A stretch of DNA of 64,000 nucleotides, taken from NCBI GenBank assembly GCA_950295325.1, contig OX485806.1:29762001-29826000 (forward strand), read 5' to 3'. Made by a program: the position numbers and the translations under genes. The notes below the pieces were generated by a model that was not told where the DNA came from, ran no database searches, and saw only the letters and a program-made list of their open reading frames with translations. The stretch is from Polytrichum commune. Lineage: Eukaryota; Streptophyta; Polytrichopsida; Polytrichales; Polytrichaceae. This document shows, piece after piece, positions 59,931 through 64,000 of the stretch (its first letter is position 1; the number at the start of each line of letters is the position of its first letter).

Positions 59931-62900
59931 ATGGTGGCCACGGTGAAGGAGGAGGAGGAGGAGGATGGGGGGAAGATGGAACTGGATTTAGGAATTGAGA
60001 AGAGCATCCGGCGGTGCGAAGCATTGCTGGCGATGGCCCCTCTTTCTGCGAAGGAGAAAGAGAGGGCGGCCGAGGGTTAGTCTAAAATTTCTTTCCGCAT
60101 TTCTAACATGGATGGAAAATCTTCTCATATGGCATTCTCAAGTGGTGTAGAGATTGTTCTCTCTAAACAAGCATCTCAGAGAGTGTATACTCGGCGAGAT
60201 TCTTTTTGGCAAGGTCTTTAAGTTGAGTTTTGGTAGATGGGAGGAGAGGCTGTGTCCGAATAGAAATGGGTAACAATGAACCTTCCAACTTAATGAGAGC
60301 TTTAATGCCACTTATCTATGCTTGGCAATCATGCAAGTAATCATGGAATTTGATTCTTGGAAATACTTCAAGCTAGAAATAAAAAGAGAACGTCCTCACA
60401 TGATGCTTAAGAATGCTATCCTGTTCTTTCCACTACCTATCCAGCACTAGGGTTTCTTCTTCCAGCATGTCGATCGTTTCGTTTCCTCCTTTAGTAGGTA
60501 GAGATTTGATGCAGAAACCAGTTTTGACATCGGTTGGTCATTGATAGTGGCTACGTGTGGATCGAGTGAGACGAAACTGGCTCGAACATACGTCGACCTC
60601 GACCTTGAGGAAAAATTGAAAGCGATGGAGCCGGAGTGGATCAAGAATATGGGACTGCTGAGCAGTATGAGCAATTCCAAAGACGGCAAGTCATCTTCGT
60701 CATCGGTGAGAAAGAAAGCCTAACAAAACTTGCAATGCCCGTTTCGGGATTACATATAGACTGGAACCAACTCGAAAATGAAGCAACACCATAATTCACG
60801 CCGGTGGCAACATCGGAATCGTCTTTCTTTCTTTCTTAACAGAATGTTTACGATGAAAAATCGAACACTCAGCATCACGAAGAAACTTGTATCTGCGATG
60901 GTGCAGGCAATTACCCCCCAGAAGCCAGATGCCTTCGATAGTGGGACACCAACACAAGAATATGCAACAGAGCACTCGATTCCAAGAACCTTACCGCAGG
61001 CAATTGATCTCGTCACGCATGTTTCAAAATCCAGATTCCTAGTGGCTCACCGAAGAAGAGAAACCAGGACGAGAGAGTGTGCAGAAGGGAGCAGGCCGTC
61101 CTGTGCTGTTACCAAAGACTGGATGGCTTTTTACTCTCCAGTTAATTCAAGTCGAAGCTCTGTGTGTGAAGATGATCAGCGTGAATTCAAGGTGAATAGA
61201 AGCTTCAAAGCCTCAAAGCCTCAAAGCCTTAAAACCTCCAATTCTGTTTCTTTCTGGAAATTGGAGAATCAGGTGGAGAATCCCCTTTCCCTTATCCGCA
61301 TATCCGCATATCCTCATTCATCAATTTCAGGTTCTTGTGTGTCCTCCAGGAGTAGGGTTTCTTACATACCTCGGACATGTGGGAAAAATTTCAAGAGCTT
61401 TTACTAGAATCCTGGTCTCCTATAGAAACTGGAAATAACTTAACATAATAGCGGTGCTGATTTCGAAGGATGTCAGCAATAGGACAAGTGCAGACAGTGT
61501 AGGCAGTGGAGACAGTGGAGACAGTGTAGGCAGTGGAGACAGTGGAGGCAGTGGAGACAGTGGAGGCAGCAGCAATCCGTCGCCCCGCCGCGGGACACCT
61601 GCATCGCACACGAAGCACATTGAAGAGCAAAAGCATCATCAGATCAATCCAGAGAACCTCACAACACAATATGCTTCAGCTCCGCCCGAATGTGATGCTT
61701 TGGTGCGTACTATACCACATCTGTCAAGTCATACCTCTGCTCCCTTGAGCCATTTTCCTTCCTGCCGTAGTGGATGGTTTTGATCAGTATCTAACATGAT
61801 ATGATGCCCTGCGGAAGCTGGGAAGCCTTGATGTGCATATGTTTCAAATTAGTGATTTCTGCTTACAATCGAGTAGTCGATGTTGGCAAAATCGATTTCA
61901 AATTCTTTGCATGTCCTCCAAGGATTAGGGTTCCTTACGAACCAGAAACATTCGGGGAAACTTTTGAGCTTCTTCTACAAATTAGGATCTCTTGTGCTGA
62001 TTTTGGAAGCAACATAATCGTGGTGCTGAGTTTTATGATTACTCTGGCCAGTCGCAAGATGATGAAGCTGGAGCGAGCCTGGAAGGAACTCGATACAGCA
62101 GCAGGCGTAATGAATCTGAGAACCTCTCAGATGCTGACAGTCAAATCTCACAACTCTATTTCAATCTCTCAAATTCGCGGTACTGCGAGGAGACATGGGA
62201 GTGCTTTAACAATTGCTCCTCGCACTGTGCAACACCTCCAACGAAATACGAAGGTGCCTGTAACAATCTTCCTGTAACTCCTCCCTGCCTAACCTTCGGC
62301 ATATGCACCATTTTGGTCTCACTTGCACTCAAGAATACAGAGTATTGATTAATAACCTATTTTAGTAAGATCTTATGGCTGCGTTCACGGACCATAGCAT
62401 TCTTAAGTGGTGTAGTGAGTGTTCAACCTTGATAAGCATCTTGGAGAGTATAGAATCATGGAGATTCATTTTGGCAAGTTCTTTAAGTGGAATCTTGGTA
62501 GATGGGAGAAGGCTTTGTCCGAAGATAATTAACAATGAGGTGTCGGCTAAGGAGAGGTTGCCACTTGACTATGCTTGGCATTTGTGCATGTATTCAAGGA
62601 CCTTACTTGGATTTATTCTCGAAGTTATAATAGAAAGAAATCGTCCTACACATGCTTAAGAATGCTATGACATATTGCTCCAGTACACACATCTGCCGGT
62701 GTTCCTGACGGAGCTTTCCCACAACGGCCAAAGCCATCGGTCATGAAATCCGTTCACTCTGCGCGGAGGCCGCAGGAGACTGTCAGGGTTGAAGAATCCG
62801 AACATGACATTTCGGAGGCGAACAGTACTAGAGCTGCAGCTGAACTGAAGCCTGTAAGGTCATTGCTTTTGATATCGATCTTGATTTCTTAGTGTAAGGT

Positions 62901-63916
62901 TGCTTTAGTAAATGATTTGTGAAATGGAGGGATTTCTATCAGAGAATTCTGTGTGTCAAAACAAATCCTTGCAGGTTGTAGGGTTGCACTGAAGTGACAT
63001 CATAATTTTGTCGATGGCAGAAAGGTTTTACTACAAATTTCAAGAGGACGGAAATCTTTCCCACGCAGGAGACAACGGTGTGTATTCTCTCCGACATATT
63101 CCAAATCGGTTTGACTTGCATCATGTTTGCAAGTGCCCCTGAAAGTGAGACAGTATTTATATTTGGGCTCAGGAATCTTGGAATAAGAGGCACTCCGATC
63201 CGCCAAAGAAGCTCAAGACTCGCACCATGGTACCTATGTCGACAGATGTGTTCCTTTTCTTCTAGTCTCATGCAATGTGAAGAGATTGTGACAAAGTGCA
63301 AGAATGAATGATGTCATTTCTTTTGTCGAATATGCATTCCTCAGTTTGGCACTTGATCTCCTTCTCAAGTGTGACACATTAACAGGCGAGTATGATGCGT
63401 CTGTCTGGACCCAGAACTGCAATGTATAATCGTTTAGCACGATTCAAGAATATGCAAGAGGAGAAGCGGCTCGCAGAATACTCCTTCAGGGTATTTTTTG
63501 GTACATTTGTGTACGTTTTCAGGAATCAGTGATTTCCCATAAATGATTTCTTTATTAGTGAAACCAACCAACTACACCAGTATCACATATTAATGTGGTT
63601 TACTAATTGGAGTTGTGCGATGCTTTAACTTTTTACATACTAGCTATTTATGTTATCTCGGTAAAAATGACATTGTCATAATAAAGCTATAGCAACGTGT
63701 AACTCCACATGGTAACCCACACACTATTGCTTCATCCGAATAAATCTGTATTTCTTGTTAGTTGCAATTCTGCTTGACTGGCACCTGCAGTAATGTTTTG
63801 GGTTCTCAAATTTGCAGCCAATTGTAGGGAGGAGGCCAACCCCCAGTTCGAAGTTCTCTACACCGATTGTCAAGCGCCTTGGATGCAAACAAGAGCAGAT
63901 TGCTTATCGTAAACGA
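59931..63916 (+). CDS. Ten-exon gene, 3' end outside the window (504 codons seen), unrecognised
   Basis: Exons assembled by GT-AG sites and matching phase: 59931-60075, 60548-60705, 60907-61191, 61469-61702, 62052-62253, 62684-62853, 63021-63077, 63173-63229, 63386-63490 and 63818-63916. The frame stays open through all ten, including the two phase-1 junctions, which is unlikely by chance. Start context is GAAATGG. The protein begins with an acidic run (KEEEEEEDGG). It has WIKNMGLLSSMSN (about residues 84-96), an Asp/Gly-Ser repeat near 205-231 (from a 9-bp minisatellite), many SP/TP sites, a bipartite basic stretch KR-x5-KKLK (422-432, nuclear-localisation-like) and RRPTPSSKFSTPIVKR (476-491). 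I do not know the family. A nuclear, kinase-regulated protein is a guess. Individual junctions of exons 4 and 8 are the least certain. Confidence 0.65.
60124..60444 (+). repeat. Intron-1 block homologous to intron 5 (62370-62683)
   Basis: Shared phrases in the same order: TTCTCAAGTGGTGTAG / TTCTTAAGTGGTGTAG, AGCATCT, GAGATTC, TTTTGGCAAG, TTGGTAGATGGGAG, TATGCTTGGCA, CGTCCT and GCTTAAGAATGCTAT. In intron 5 the block ends at the 3' splice site. In intron 1 it ends at a cryptic CCAG 103 nt before the real one. Confidence 0.75.
61310..61468 (+). repeat. Intron-3 block homologous to intron 4 (about 61895-62010)
   Basis: Both contain TGTCCTCCA, AGGGTTYCTTAC, GGGAAA, GAGCTT, a TCTCYT stretch and GGTGCTGA in the same order. 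The adjacent introns therefore carry diverged copies of one sequence. Confidence 0.65.
61494..61570 (+). repeat. Coding 9-bp minisatellite (GGAGRCAGT)n
   Basis: Eight to nine units of GGAGACAGT, GGAGGCAGT or GTAGGCAGT within exon 4. In the chosen frame they encode alternating Asp/Gly-Ser-Gly/Val tripeptides. Nine-base units keep the frame when copy number changes. Confidence 0.9.
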
Positions 63917-64000
63917 GTAGGTGCTAGACTACCTATTTCTCTCTGTCTATTCCTCTCAAGACATTTGAACACAACATGACTTTTTGTCGGGAGTTGGTTG
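63917..64000 (+). other. Start of intron 10 of the ten-exon gene
   Basis: Follows the donor GTAGGT. The next exon lies beyond the window. Confidence 0.5.

Noticed and set aside
60778-61407. 209-codon uninterrupted frame as a separate gene
   Set aside because: Only 60907-61191 looks coding, and it is bounded by phase-0 splice sites that fit the ten-exon gene. The rest is intron.
61801-62277. 158-codon frame as a gene
   Set aside because: Mostly intron 4 read through into exon 5 in the wrong frame. Exon 5 in the other frame joins its neighbours in phase.
62375-62659. 94-codon frame in intron 5
   Set aside because: The homologous block in intron 1 has stops in the corresponding frame, so there is no sign of coding constraint.
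1-64000. tRNA, rRNA or intronic C/D snoRNA genes
   Set aside because: I looked for box A/B-like tRNA patterns and, in the RPL5 introns, for TGATGA/CTGA box pairs, and found none convincing. A covariance-model scan would be needed to exclude them.

Overview
The window looks like nuclear DNA of a land plant, probably from a gene-poor, AT-rich, repeat-filled region. Supporting signs are a spliced cytosolic ribosomal protein gene (RPL5, eight coding exons), plant-type GT-AG introns, a telo-box upstream of RPL5, and a young Ty1/copia retrotransposon. The species cannot be fixed from sequence alone. A non-seed plant (bryophyte, lycophyte or fern) would fit the fungal-looking EI24-type gene, but that is inference.

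Layout. From 1 to 18.6 kb I find no convincing host gene. It holds remnants of TIR transposons (2610-3556, 8229-9372, 13065-13565, 16111-18639), a foldback element (6832-6976), a long perfect hairpin (6052-6248) and a 42-bp tandem array. An almost pristine copia element fills 18658-25166: LTRs of 438 bp with one mismatch, a CAAAC target duplication and one open 1476-codon gag-pol. From 26.8 to 35.3 kb lie two related cysteine-rich genes of a family I do not recognise. Between them are a long-TIR transposon and a Tourist/Harbinger-like MITE (TTA duplication) nested in the terminus of another TIR element.

From 35.5 to 46 kb there is mostly AT-rich spacer, with a decayed copia reverse transcriptase fragment (42352-43160) and a Tigger-like transposon remnant (45372-45913). 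A GC-richer region follows. It has an intronless multi-spanning membrane protein gene of EI24 type (47214-48029), preceded by a duplicated leader and followed by a degenerate array of about 200-bp units that appears to start in its 3' UTR. RPL5 follows on the minus strand (52658-50392). From 53 to 59.3 kb is another desert with two more MITEs, one being the sister copy of 2610-3556.

The right end (59931 to beyond 64000) carries a host gene that I assembled from ten phase-compatible exons covering 504 codons. Its product is Ser-rich, with TP/SP sites and a basic nuclear-localisation-like stretch, and I do not recognise it. Its introns contain two pairs of homologous blocks. The most novel items are the Cys-rich module family (26.8 and 34.9 kb), the EI24-type locus with its duplications on both sides, and the unrecognised ten-exon gene.
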